From assembly GCA_001970955.1 (NCBI GenBank), contig MPUH01000145.1, positions 1 through 64,000 on the forward strand: 64,000 nt of DNA, read 5' to 3'. The DNA comes from Stentor coeruleus (Eukaryota > Ciliophora > Heterotrichea > Heterotrichida > Stentoridae). The position numbers were made by a program, and so were the translations under genes. The number at the start of each line of letters is the position of its first letter. The stretch's first letter is position 1. The notes below the pieces were generated by a model. That model was not told the origin of the DNA. It did not search any database and worked only from the letters and a program-made list of their open reading frames with translations. This document shows, one piece after another, positions 21,974-31,066 of the stretch.

Positions 21974-22524
21974 TGTTAGATGATAGATTTATAGTTTTGA
22001 ATATGGGTTTTATATGGAAAATTTGAATGAAGAATTTTATGATTGGGTATGGATGGGATAAAAGATATGGATTATAGAAAGGTAAGATATTCGATTTAGG
22101 TGTAGATTTTGAGTTGATTTTTTTGGTAAATATAAGAGAAAGAAGTTGCTTTTTTTTTTGGTAGGTTTTTAGAAGTTTAAGGGAGAAATGAGGGGAATAA
22201 AATGAAAAGTTGGGGTTTATTGAAGGGGATATTTTGTGATGCTTTTTGGGTTAGGATTTAGAAATTATTAGATTTGGCTTAAGGTTTAAAAGGTATAAAT
22301 TTTACATATAAAAGAGTTTTTAGTTTTGAGTTGTTGTGATGATGAAAACTAAGAATCTTTTCAGAAACTCTCAAAAACAAGTCCTGGTTATAATCAAACC
22401 TCATTAAAAAATAAATATTTCAATCAATATCCAAAATTCTCCTATAAACCTTCTACAACATCCTCCTTAACCCTAATAATTTTAAAAACAAACTTAAACA
22501 TAAACTATAAGTCTTTTCACAACT
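21974..22524. other. Intergenic with a sharp strand-composition switch
   Basis: From 21974 to about 22340 the plus strand is G/T-rich and nearly free of C; from about 22370 to 22524 it is C/A-rich and nearly free of G. Left is the upstream side of the minus-strand coiled-coil gene, right the downstream side of the minus-strand Rab-like gene. No gene seen. Confidence 0.7.
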
Positions 22525-23232
22525 TCAGGCGGCAACAAAACTTAGCGAATAATTAGCTTTCCTTCTTTTCTTAAGCATATTCGGTAATGCTTCACAGAAA
22601 TTAGCCCATGACACATTAGGATCATCAGCAGGTAGCGAATACTTATAAGCAAATAAAATAATCTTAATTTTATCCCATCTAAGCTTAGAAGTATAATACC
22701 CAAGTTCTAAAGATCTAATAAAAAGTCCATTAATTCCTTCCCCAGTCTTAGCAGATACTTTAAAATACTCAATTGTATAATCCTGACACTCTCTGATTAA
22801 ATTTTTGATTTCATCTTCTTGAACTTTTACTTCTAAGTCTGATTTATTCCCAACAACAATCAGATGACTATGTGAGTAATAATTGTCTTTAATGATTTTA
22901 AGTTTATCATTAACATCATGCCATGACTCTTCATCATTAAGGTCAAAAATTATAGCCAGAATTTCTGTGTTTTGTATAGATTTTAGACGGCAACTTAAAG
23001 TTAGATCACTATCTGATAATGAATCCATTACTAGAAGTTGATAATTAGATGAGTTATGTTGAACATTTAGGGATAAGAGTTGGCAACCTGAACTTGGTTC
23101 GTAATTTGGGTTAAAGTTTACATCTTGATAGCTTTGGACTATGGAAGTTTTGCCGACACCTGGTTTACCCATGAGTAAAAGTTTGATTTTTGATGAAATC
23201 TCTTTGGGGGACTTGAAATTTGATGCGCCCAT
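22525..23232 (-). CDS. Atypical Rab/Ras-like small GTPase
   Basis: 235 aa. P-loop GKPGVGKT at about residues 22-29, G4 NKSD and G5 SAKTGEG are canonical for Rab-like GTPases. The G3 region reads MDSLSDSD in place of the usual DTAGQE, so the catalytic Gln position is lost. The C-terminus ends SLSFVAA without cysteines, so it cannot be prenylated in the usual way. A 35-residue tail with KKRRK precedes the end. It probably binds nucleotide but may hydrolyse it poorly and act in the cytosol. It is a real gene by length, motif order and flanking composition. A distant Rab or RJL-type protein is an alternative label. Confidence 0.85.
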   Translation of the reverse strand: MGASNFKSPKEISSKIKLLLMGKPGVGKTSIVQSYQDVNFNPNYEPSSGCQLLSLNVQHNSSNYQLLVMDSLSDSDLTLSCRLKSIQNTEILAIIFDLNDEESWHDVNDKLKIIKDNYYSHSHLIVVGNKSDLEVKVQEDEIKNLIRECQDYTIEYFKVSAKTGEGINGLFIRSLELGYYTSKLRWDKIKIILFAYKYSLPADDPNVSWANFCEALPNMLKKRRKANYSLSFVAA

Positions 23233-23996
23233 TATTATTTTAGATATGGCTTTTATTGGTAGGTTAAAAAGTTTTTGTTTTGGAAGATTAGGTTATGATT
23301 TTTGGATAAGGGTATTTTGCAAGGCTTTTTGCAGAAGTGAGGATTTTTTCGGGTTTATTAGGATGGTTAAAAGGAATTATTGACTTTTTTTTATAGGTAT
23401 TTATGCATTTTTGATGATGTGAGATTTTTATGTTGGGGTTTTTAATGAATTTTTGAAGATTTTTGGTTTGGATACGATTTTTTTTGATAGAAAGTTAGGT
23501 GGTTTTTATAGATGTTATAATATTTAAGTTTATATAATGATAAATTATTAGATTAAGAAGAAATTTGGAGATTTTAGTAGTGAATATAGGATTTTATATA
23601 AATAAGTGATATTCAATCATTAAATTGAGTTAAATTTAGATTTATAGCATTTCTTAGTAAAATACTAAAGATTATAATTATATTAATCAAAATTAGTATA
23701 TTGAAAAATTGTAGTTGGATTCTATTATTAGCANATAGCATTTCTTAGTAAAATACTAAAGATTATAATTATATTAATCAAAATTAGTATATTGAAAATT
23801 GTAGTTGGATTCTATTATTAGCATTAATATGATTATAATTTAGTTTAAAATATATGATATTTTTATGTATAATTACAATAATATAGTGATTCTTGTAATT
23901 TTCTACAGAAGGACTATTATTTTATCGATACAATTTTAGTGTATTTATATATTGAATTTTTATAATTTAAAGTATTTTTTCCAAATTTCACACCTT
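23233..23996. other. Intergenic, containing an assembly-duplicated segment
   Basis: The first 300 bases are G/T-rich on the plus strand (upstream side of the Rab-like gene). From 23644 a 90-base segment is repeated. No coding signal was found. Confidence 0.6.
23644..23823. repeat. About 90-bp direct repeat around a single N (assembly overlap)
   Basis: 23644-23733 and 23735-23823 differ only by one A in a homopolymer and are separated by N at 23734. This is an unmerged contig overlap, not a biological repeat. Confidence 0.93.
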
Positions 23997-25919
23997 TTAC
24001 AATATGAAATCCTGAGTAACCTGCCATTCTTTAGCTTTTTTAATGCTGATTTGAAGATTGGATATAATTCCTTGCGCTTCTTCTATTTTATCTGCTATAT
24101 CAAAAGCGCAGATTTCATTTTCAAAATTAATCTTCGCATTCCTTCTAATTTTATCCATATCTTTTTTAAGTTTCATATTTTTCAAAAAAGTCTTTTTTGT
24201 TATTATTCCTAGTCTCTTATTCTTTTCTTCTTCTTTAATATCATTATATTTCTGCAAAAGTACTCTTTCTCTTTGAATCGCCACCCCTTTCATTTCAAAC
24301 CAAATATTTTCATAGTTTTTCTTAATACTATTAAGTAAAAACCTAGACAACGATAAGAGTTCTGTATGCATTCTAGCTATAGCATCATATTTTCTAGGGA
24401 TTTTCAACATAATCTCAATATCCCCAAAGTAATCTTTTTTCCTTATAGCAAGTATCGTATAAGCTCCTTCTGGATGTATATAATTGACTTTACCTTTAAT
24501 AATAAAATATAGTTCATCAGGAAAGTCCATATAAGAATAAACAAACTGTTCAGAATTAATAAAAACAGGTATTAAATAAGGGATTATAGCTGATATAACA
24601 ACCATATCTTTAGACTCAAAAAACTCCAAATGCTTTGCCGCTCCTCTGTGCATAGCAAGTGCAACTTCATAACGTAATAATTTAGGTAGTTCAGCTAAAA
24701 TACTATATTTTTCAGATAATGAAAAACCACTTATAGATGAAGAATGCCTTAGAGCATTTCTTAACTTAATACGCATAGATTTTTTTAACCCAGCTTCATT
24801 TGAAAACTCATCAATAACAGCTAGTTTGTTTAATAATATTTTATCTCGGGTGTCTAGTTTATTAAGAAAACCAAATAGTGAGCTTATAGTAAAACCTAGA
24901 AAATTCACACTAAATAGCATCCAAATCATAGCGAAAATCATCTCTGAGTTGGTTACTGCAAAAATATCACCATATCCTACAGAAGAAAATGTGGTAAAAG
25001 CCCAATATAAACCTGTTATATATAATGTGCTGATATCTTCATTCATATATCCTCCACGAAATACCCAGGTGTTATCATTAAAATCTTCTATTCTAGCAAC
25101 AAAGTACCATAAACATCCAGCTATATGTAATAATATTGTTATAGTAAATATAGTTGTTAATAATCTCATAATTGAATGTCTTATTGTAAAAATGTCTTGT
25201 AGTTTCATCATAATCCCATAACGATTTGACTGTTTCAAACACTTCACAACTTTCGATATTTTAAATAGTTTATAAAGCCTTGGCAATCTAGCAAGCTTAA
25301 AAAGAGGGTTTATTTTCGCATTACCTGAAGAATGATATAATTCCAAAGACTCAAACGGCATAAAAGCTAAAAGGTCGATAATCATCCAAGTTTTTGAGTA
25401 TTTAACAAATATTTTCCACCTAGACACAACAATTGTACCATTGTTATCATAATAAGCTGTTGAGCATTGTAGATAAAAGTCAATAAAATATATAACACTA
25501 AAAATATAATCTGTAATTGTTATTGGATTAGAAGAATCACTATTATAAAAAGCTGTAAAAAAAGGCATGACTAAAGCAGAGTAAATAATACTCGCCCCTA
25601 TAAAAGAATTCCATATAGATAAGCTCTTATTTTCAGGGTGGATTATATGCCAAGGAAAATCAGATGGATTCATTGTGACAAAGCCAGAGTAATTATATGT
25701 GTTTTTTAGATCACTTTCCTTTATATTACCATCAATAGTTTCAGTTTGATTTCTAATAGCTGCTAATAATATTTTATTTAGCATCAGTCTAACTTTTATC
25801 TTAAATCGCACTCTTTCCCATATAGACTTATACTTATAAGTATAATTTGTGACTATAAAAGTTTCATCTAAGCCACTTGTTGTATGAGACACTAACTTGA
25901 AAATATTGTCTTGCTTCAT
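23997..25919 (-). CDS. Voltage-gated-like K+ channel with cyclic-nucleotide-binding domain (CNG/EAG/HCN type)
   Basis: 640 aa. S1 lies near residues 105-125, S2 near 135-155, S3 near 178-190 and S4 near 208-232 (RLPRLYKLFKISKVVKCLK, basic every third to fourth residue). S5 is near 250-275. The pore has the selectivity filter SVGYGD at 313-318, typical of K+ selectivity, and S6 is near 325-350. A C-linker follows, with a cyclic-nucleotide-binding fold at about 430-545 (YFIIKGKVNYIHPEG, DYFGDIEIML, DAIARMHTELLSL). The usual phosphate-binding cassette is not perfect, so ligand binding is uncertain. The C-terminal 95 residues are a charged coil. It should set membrane potential in the cell or ciliary membrane. 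Confidence 0.92.
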   Translation of the reverse strand: MKQDNIFKLVSHTTSGLDETFIVTNYTYKYKSIWERVRFKIKVRLMLNKILLAAIRNQTETIDGNIKESDLKNTYNYSGFVTMNPSDFPWHIIHPENKSLSIWNSFIGASIIYSALVMPFFTAFYNSDSSNPITITDYIFSVIYFIDFYLQCSTAYYDNNGTIVVSRWKIFVKYSKTWMIIDLLAFMPFESLELYHSSGNAKINPLFKLARLPRLYKLFKISKVVKCLKQSNRYGIMMKLQDIFTIRHSIMRLLTTIFTITILLHIAGCLWYFVARIEDFNDNTWVFRGGYMNEDISTLYITGLYWAFTTFSSVGYGDIFAVTNSEMIFAMIWMLFSVNFLGFTISSLFGFLNKLDTRDKILLNKLAVIDEFSNEAGLKKSMRIKLRNALRHSSSISGFSLSEKYSILAELPKLLRYEVALAMHRGAAKHLEFFESKDMVVISAIIPYLIPVFINSEQFVYSYMDFPDELYFIIKGKVNYIHPEGAYTILAIRKKDYFGDIEIMLKIPRKYDAIARMHTELLSLSRFLLNSIKKNYENIWFEMKGVAIQRERVLLQKYNDIKEEEKNKRLGIITKKTFLKNMKLKKDMDKIRRNAKINFENEICAFDIADKIEEAQGIISNLQISIKKAKEWQVTQDFIL

Positions 25920-26033
25920 TTATGTTATTTATAAATAAGAAAAGTATTTAAAATCTAAAATCTAACTTAAATAATATTTATATAGTTATTATGATATTAT
26001 GTTATAAAATTTTAAAGGTTAATATAGTTTATA

Positions 26034-26522
26034 TTAATAAAAGTTGAGTGTTTTAAAATTTTTTGATTTAATGATTTCTGGGGTTTTGCTTGTAGAAGGC
26101 GATTGAAATAAGGGTTTTAATGAATTATTTTTACGAAGATTCTCGTTAATATATATTTCGGGAAGGAGCTTTTTGGTGACTGTTCCATTATGAGATAGCT
26201 TCAAGAGTTGATTTTCAGTGCTTTTTATAACTTTTTCTTTTAATAAGATATGTTGATATTTTTTTTCAAAGGAATCATGGACTTTGCGTAGATAATTCCG
26301 TCTTAAACGCACAGCAGAAATGTCTTTGAGAGTTTTTTCTAAGCTTCGCATTCTTATACTTGCCTTTTCAAGTTTTTCTCTAACACATTCTCCTGGGTTA
26401 TCTATTATCAAATGAGAAATTTTCTTTATTTTCCTCACTTCTTCTGCTTTCAAAAACCTTTCCATCATGAGTTTTTCCTTACCAGGTATAAAAGACATTA
26501 TTCCAGTTATAATATTATTCAT
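26034..26522 (-). CDS. Small basic coiled-coil protein, unknown
   Basis: 162 aa, rich in K/R/E with a helical middle (REKLEKASIRMRSLEKTLKD, LRRNYLRKVHDSFEKKYQH). No motif recognised. It is divergent from the INTS9 gene, the two ATGs being 64 bases apart, which makes a short shared upstream region. A further ATG inside at residue 9 (MSFIPGKEKL) is possible. The codon pattern and uninterrupted length support a real gene. Confidence 0.65.
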   Translation of the reverse strand: MNNIITGIMSFIPGKEKLMMERFLKAEEVRKIKKISHLIIDNPGECVREKLEKASIRMRSLEKTLKDISAVRLRRNYLRKVHDSFEKKYQHILLKEKVIKSTENQLLKLSHNGTVTKKLLPEIYINENLRKNNSLKPLFQSPSTSKTPEIIKSKNFKTLNFY

Positions 26523-26586
26523 ACAACCATCACCTCAGAAATATCTTTTAAATCTTCATTTAAACATATTATCAATCTTAAATAAT

Positions 26587-28182
26587 ATGGAAGTGCATAA
26601 TCTAAGCAATCGTAGTGTCTTACTTGTCTTATCAGGTGTAAAAATCCTTTTTGAATGCCCGATAAACTTTGATTTATTAACTTCATCCATACCTCGTAGT
26701 ATGAATCCATCTCCTCATTCAATAAACTACGACATTTCCTGGCTTGGTTCTTTCGACATATCTTGTATTGATTTGATTCTTATAAGTTCATGTTGTACTT
26801 TAAGAGCTTTGCCGTATTTATACACAAAATTTCATGGTAAAATCCTCATGACAGACCCTGTGTCAAGTTTAGGTCAAAGTTTATGTGAAGAACTTATTGA
26901 ATATGATGAAGAATATCAAAGAAGTATACCTGAGCCAAGTACTTTATATAGTTCAGAAAGTGTTAAAGAAATATGGAGACAAGTCATCCCATTAAGTTAT
27001 CATCAAATATACAAATATCGTGAACTTAGTATTGCAGCAGTAAGTTCAGGGCATAGTCTAGGTTCAGCTAATTGGATTTTGGAATGGGGTTCTTTATCGA
27101 TATCTTATATTTCAATATCATGTATGGATATTTCTAGATACCCAACACCTTTTAACCCTATAGTCCTTCAATCTCAAGTACTTCTTTTTTCCCCACAAAC
27201 AAGGCCATCCCAGGAAACCTACTCATCTAAAAAACTTTACTCAACCATCATGGAAGCCTGCCGATCTTTACCTTTTGGTTGTAACATCATCATCCCAGTA
27301 CAATCATGGCAACTTTTAGACCTTGAATCTCATGTTTTAAGCGCTGGATCAAGTTTTAATATTCAAACTATCTGTATGTCACCATCAGCTAGAGCATTTA
27401 CTTCATATGCTGCAGGTTCAGTAGAATGGTTAAGTAGTGCATTAAGACAAAAAGTTTACATTCCTCAGAATTGTTTTATGTTTGAATTAGCAAAAGATAA
27501 AGGGATGTTTCATGTATTTAGAAATCTCAAAGATGGTTTTGGAGCTAAAATAAAAAACCAAAACATTATGTTATTAGCTGATTCTAGTCTAAGACTTGGA
27601 GAAGCTGATTATGTTATAACAAGATTGGCTAAGAAAAATAATAAGCATTGTATAATACTTGTTGATGAAAACTATGGGGAAAATGTGATTTCATTTCATT
27701 TGAGGACTTTAGAAAATTTTACTATTCGTAGTGCATATTTAAATGTGTTTTTGTCTATAGCGGATATTGAAAATATGGTTGAAACATCTGTTGCATCAAC
27801 GATTATATTGCCGAGTTCTTTTGAAAATGTGTTGAATACAGGGAAGAATTTGAAGTTTTTGCAGGAAAATAGCAAATTGAGTTTCCCTTCGCTTTTACCA
27901 AGATATTTATCTATAAAAACTAAAAGTGATGTAGAAAGTGGCCCGGTTTGTGGGTTTATATCGTTGAATAATTATGATTATACGGCTATGTTGACTGATA
28001 GGGCATTACAGATTAAGGAAAAACTTTTGATGAATGGATTTGAAGCTAGTGTGGGATACTATCAGAATAAGACTGTAATTAGGATGCCTGAAGCGGAGAT
28101 TACGTTTATTGGTAAGAAAACTTTAATCAAAGCGAATTCAAATAGCTTAAGACACGCTATAGTAAATATAATAAAGAATTGA
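26587..28182 (+). CDS. INTS9: Integrator complex subunit 9 (INTS9)
   Basis: 531 aa from the ATG at 26587, which gives MEVHNLSNRSVLLVL; an upstream in-frame ATG would overlap the divergent neighbour and adds no conserved sequence. The protein follows the INTS9 pattern: VDLILISS...ALPYLY at the first MBL block without the HxHxDH metal motif, TDPVSSLGQSLCEELIEY, then SSGHSLGSANWIL and a beta-CASP-like half. INTS9 is the inactive metallo-beta-lactamase partner of the INTS11 endonuclease in the Integrator complex, which cleaves nascent snRNA and other RNAs in the nucleus. The lack of catalytic residues is expected. The C-terminal INTS11-binding region is present but diverged. Stop is TGA. Confidence 0.85.
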   Translation: MEVHNLSNRSVLLVLSGVKILFECPINFDLLTSSIPRSMNPSPHSINYDISWLGSFDISCIDLILISSCCTLRALPYLYTKFHGKILMTDPVSSLGQSLCEELIEYDEEYQRSIPEPSTLYSSESVKEIWRQVIPLSYHQIYKYRELSIAAVSSGHSLGSANWILEWGSLSISYISISCMDISRYPTPFNPIVLQSQVLLFSPQTRPSQETYSSKKLYSTIMEACRSLPFGCNIIIPVQSWQLLDLESHVLSAGSSFNIQTICMSPSARAFTSYAAGSVEWLSSALRQKVYIPQNCFMFELAKDKGMFHVFRNLKDGFGAKIKNQNIMLLADSSLRLGEADYVITRLAKKNNKHCIILVDENYGENVISFHLRTLENFTIRSAYLNVFLSIADIENMVETSVASTIILPSSFENVLNTGKNLKFLQENSKLSFPSLLPRYLSIKTKSDVESGPVCGFISLNNYDYTAMLTDRALQIKEKLLMNGFEASVGYYQNKTVIRMPEAEITFIGKKTLIKANSNSLRHAIVNIIKN

Positions 28183-28190
28183 TTATGAAT

Positions 28191-28855
28191 TTATAGACTT
28201 TTTGTGTGTATAAACATTTGTTTAATTGTGAAAATATGCATATTATTAGAAGCATTTAATAATGAAAAATTAGGTAGTTTATTTTGAATATTAACTTCAA
28301 AAAATACTGGAGTCCACATATAACTAATATTTCCAGATATTAGGATTTTCCTATTTTCTACCATAATGCATGTATTCTTATACCCTGATATGATTTGTAT
28401 AGGCTTATTTCTATCGTTTTTTAAATTTGCAACTTTAGAAGTATATTCATGATCATAAACTCCAGTACCAAGTTGACCATCGCTATCATTATCCTAAGTA
28501 AAGAGTTTCCTAATTTAGATCTGGCTATATATAGCATGTCTATATCCACAACAGATACTATAAAAATTTTCTCTCCTTGTTTTATTAATGAGAGGATTAT
28601 ACTACATTTTTCTCCATGAATTGTTTCAAAAGGCCATAAGTAAAGCTCGTTATTGGATGTTATACACATACTTTGAGTACCAACGGCAACTACTTTTTAC
28701 ATTTGAGTAAAAGGTATTTTATAAGTAGGGTAAATAAATGGAAAATGTAAATATTTGGGTATGTTTATAGATGTAATGCTTGAGAGTTCTTTATAGCTTC
28801 GTTGACCAAGCTAACCTTTTGTGTTATCACAGAAACCAAAGAAACTATTCTTAAA
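28191..28855 (-). pseudogene. Decayed RCC1-repeat gene fragment
   Basis: On the minus strand the translation shows FFGFCDNTKG-stop-LGQ, later KVVAVGTQSMCITSNNELYLWP and, after a frame change, DNDSDGQLGTGVYDHEYTSK, which are RCC1 repeat signatures (G-x-N-x-x-G-Q-L-G and V-x-G-x-x-H/S...L...N-E-L-Y-x-W). At least two in-frame stops and one frameshift interrupt it; one TAG sits exactly where GQLG needs Gln. A frame without stops runs from about 28490 to its TAA at 28191. It is convergent with INTS9 and begins only 8 bases after it. It looks like a recently dead gene; missed introns do not explain the breaks, as no GT...AG 15-mer fits. Confidence 0.75.
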
Positions 28856-29680
28856 TATTATAAATTCATAAAAATAAGTAAATAGTAAGAACTCAATATT
28901 CAATGATATTTTTTAACATATGCAGCTATATAAAAGCTATATAAGTATTATTATCATAATACATATATAATTAATATCAACATATCATCTTTATCATACT
29001 TTTACTTTAATTTACTACTTACCTCAATCACAAACAAAACAACATCATCACTCAATTCTAATATCAATCATCAATAAACTTTAATTCTCTTAATAAAATC
29101 CTCTTCCTTAATTCCTAAATTTCCTCCTTTTCTCCTCATCATTTCCCCTTCCTCAAATCCTCTTGATCTATTTCTTATCACTTTCATGCACTTTTAATTC
29201 CCTATTTTTTAACACAATCAAATAATCTTTCCCAGTATTTCAAGTTCAATTTTAAACTCCTCCCAAATTCTAACTTCATCTTCCATCGTTTTTTCCCAAT
29301 AAAACCACATCCATATCTTTTTTTTTCTAACCTAAACTTCACCCAACCTTTCTCAATATTTTTTTTCTTCAAAACCCTTATATTTAACTTCAATCTTATT
29401 CTCTCCTCTGCATTGCTTAACTCCAAGCCATAAACATCATAAAAGCTCCTATTCCATATCATGCGAAACACTTTTACTACCCAGCCATATTTCCTTAAAA
29501 AAAGTATATTTTACTTATATAATCTTTCTTATAAAAATCAAATTGCCCGCTAATACTTCTAAATCTAACTATTTTCCCATGCTCGCTAAGTTCTGAAAAA
29601 ACCTAAAATATTTATACTATAATAAAAATAACACCCCCAGACTAAGAACTTAAATGTCGTTATCAAAAAGCAGGATATAA
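28856..29680. other. Intergenic; C-rich, G-poor leader of the cyclin gene
   Basis: From about 29000 the plus strand is very rich in C, T and A and poor in G, as upstream of other plus-strand genes. An 89-codon frame on the minus strand at 29202-29471 is most likely a by-product of that bias. Confidence 0.6.
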
Positions 29681-30598
29681 ATGAAAAAATCTTTGGGCCA
29701 AGTCATAGAAAACAAAGAAAACCTAATCAAAGATCATAAAACAAGCGATTCCTTAACTGCTGTGAGGACTTTCGGTACAAATATAACAAATCAGAAGCTT
29801 ATACTTAGTCCTTTTATATCTAATAACCCTATATACTTAGAGTATTATGCTGATGATATCTATACATACCTTTATTCAATTGAAACGCTTCACACTGCGA
29901 AATTCGGATATTTGAAAAATCAACATGATATAAATGAAAAAATGCGCTCTATTCTTATTGACTGGCTTGTGGATGTACATATAAAATTCAAACTAGTCCC
30001 TGAAACACTATATCTAACTATAAATATCCTTGATAGATATCTAGAAAAAAACCCTCTCTCTAGGACTAAATTACAATTATTAGGTGTTGCTGCTATGCTT
30101 ATAGCAAGTAAATATGAAGATATTTATGCTCCTGATATTTCAGATTTCGTATTCATAACAGATAAAGCTTATGACCGTGACGAGATTATTTTAATGGAAA
30201 GTAGTATTTTAAAACTTTTAGAATTCAATGTTTGTACTCCAAGTGCTTATCGTTTTCTAGAAAGATATTGTCAGATTATTGAAAGTGAAGATAAGAATTT
30301 CACCCTTGCTCAGTATTTTATTGAATTAACACTTTTAGAATATCGAATGATCAAATATCCACAGTCGCTTTTGGCTGCTTCCGCTGTGTATTTAATGCAC
30401 AAGGTGTATAATATTATTCCAGAATGGCCAGATGAACTTATAATAAAATCTCCTTATAAGGAAAATGACTTGAAAGTTGTTAGTAAAGAAATGTGCCTTT
30501 TGTTTCAAAAAGCTAGGAATTCTCAACTACAAGTTATAAGGAAAAAATTCCTAACCCAACAGTTCTTCCAAGTTGCCAACACAACTTTAATTTATTAA
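29681..30598 (+). CDS. Mitotic cyclin (A/B type)
   Basis: 305 aa. The cyclin box begins at residue 88 with MRSILIDWLVDVH, the hallmark of A/B cyclins, and continues with LYLTINILDRYL, LQLLGVAAMLIASKYED and a second cyclin fold from about residue 185 (ARYLERYCQI-like CTPSAYRFLERYCQ, SLLAASAVYLMHK). The N-terminus carries a KEN box at 12-14 and a degenerate destruction-box-like RTFGTNITN at 29-37, which fit APC/C-driven degradation. It would activate a CDK for M or S phase. The N-terminal tail is short for the family. A-type versus B-type cannot be settled by eye. Confidence 0.93.
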   Translation: MKKSLGQVIENKENLIKDHKTSDSLTAVRTFGTNITNQKLILSPFISNNPIYLEYYADDIYTYLYSIETLHTAKFGYLKNQHDINEKMRSILIDWLVDVHIKFKLVPETLYLTINILDRYLEKNPLSRTKLQLLGVAAMLIASKYEDIYAPDISDFVFITDKAYDRDEIILMESSILKLLEFNVCTPSAYRFLERYCQIIESEDKNFTLAQYFIELTLLEYRMIKYPQSLLAASAVYLMHKVYNIIPEWPDELIIKSPYKENDLKVVSKEMCLLFQKARNSQLQVIRKKFLTQQFFQVANTTLIY

Positions 30599-31066
30599 TG
30601 TTCTAATGAGTATTATTTAAGTTTATGTTTTTTTTATGAATAATTAGTTTTTGAAGTTTTTAGCAAATTTTGGTTTTTGTCATGTGGATAAGATGGGTTT
30701 ATTTTTATTTATGCTATGTTGTCAGTTTGGGGTATAGGCTTTTTGTATTTTTAGTTAGATTAAGGATTTTTTTTTAATTTTTAAAATTTTGGAGGATATT
30801 TTTGGCTTTTAGGATTTCTTTGGATTTTTGCTAGGTATCTACAATATTTTTTTTTTAATTCTTCTATAAATTCCCTAATATAATAGTATTCCTTCTATCA
30901 TACCTTCTATTAGAAATCCTACTAAATAATCTTATCAATAAACCTAAAATCAACACAAATCATTAAAAAAAATTCCAACATTTATGAAAATCCTTATCAC
31001 CTCCAAAACATATCAAATAAATCCTCACAATTCCTATAATAATTTACTAAAATATCATATACAAAC
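30599..31066. other. Convergent intergenic region with composition switch
   Basis: Plus strand is G/T-rich to about 30840 (downstream of the cyclin) and C/A/T-rich from about 30850 (downstream of the minus-strand GAR gene). No gene seen. Confidence 0.65.

Noticed and set aside
29202-29471. An 89-codon minus-strand gene
   Set aside because: It lies in the C-rich, G-poor leader of the cyclin gene, where the complementary strand is open by base bias; residues are almost only K, R, L, E, W and F and no motif is seen.
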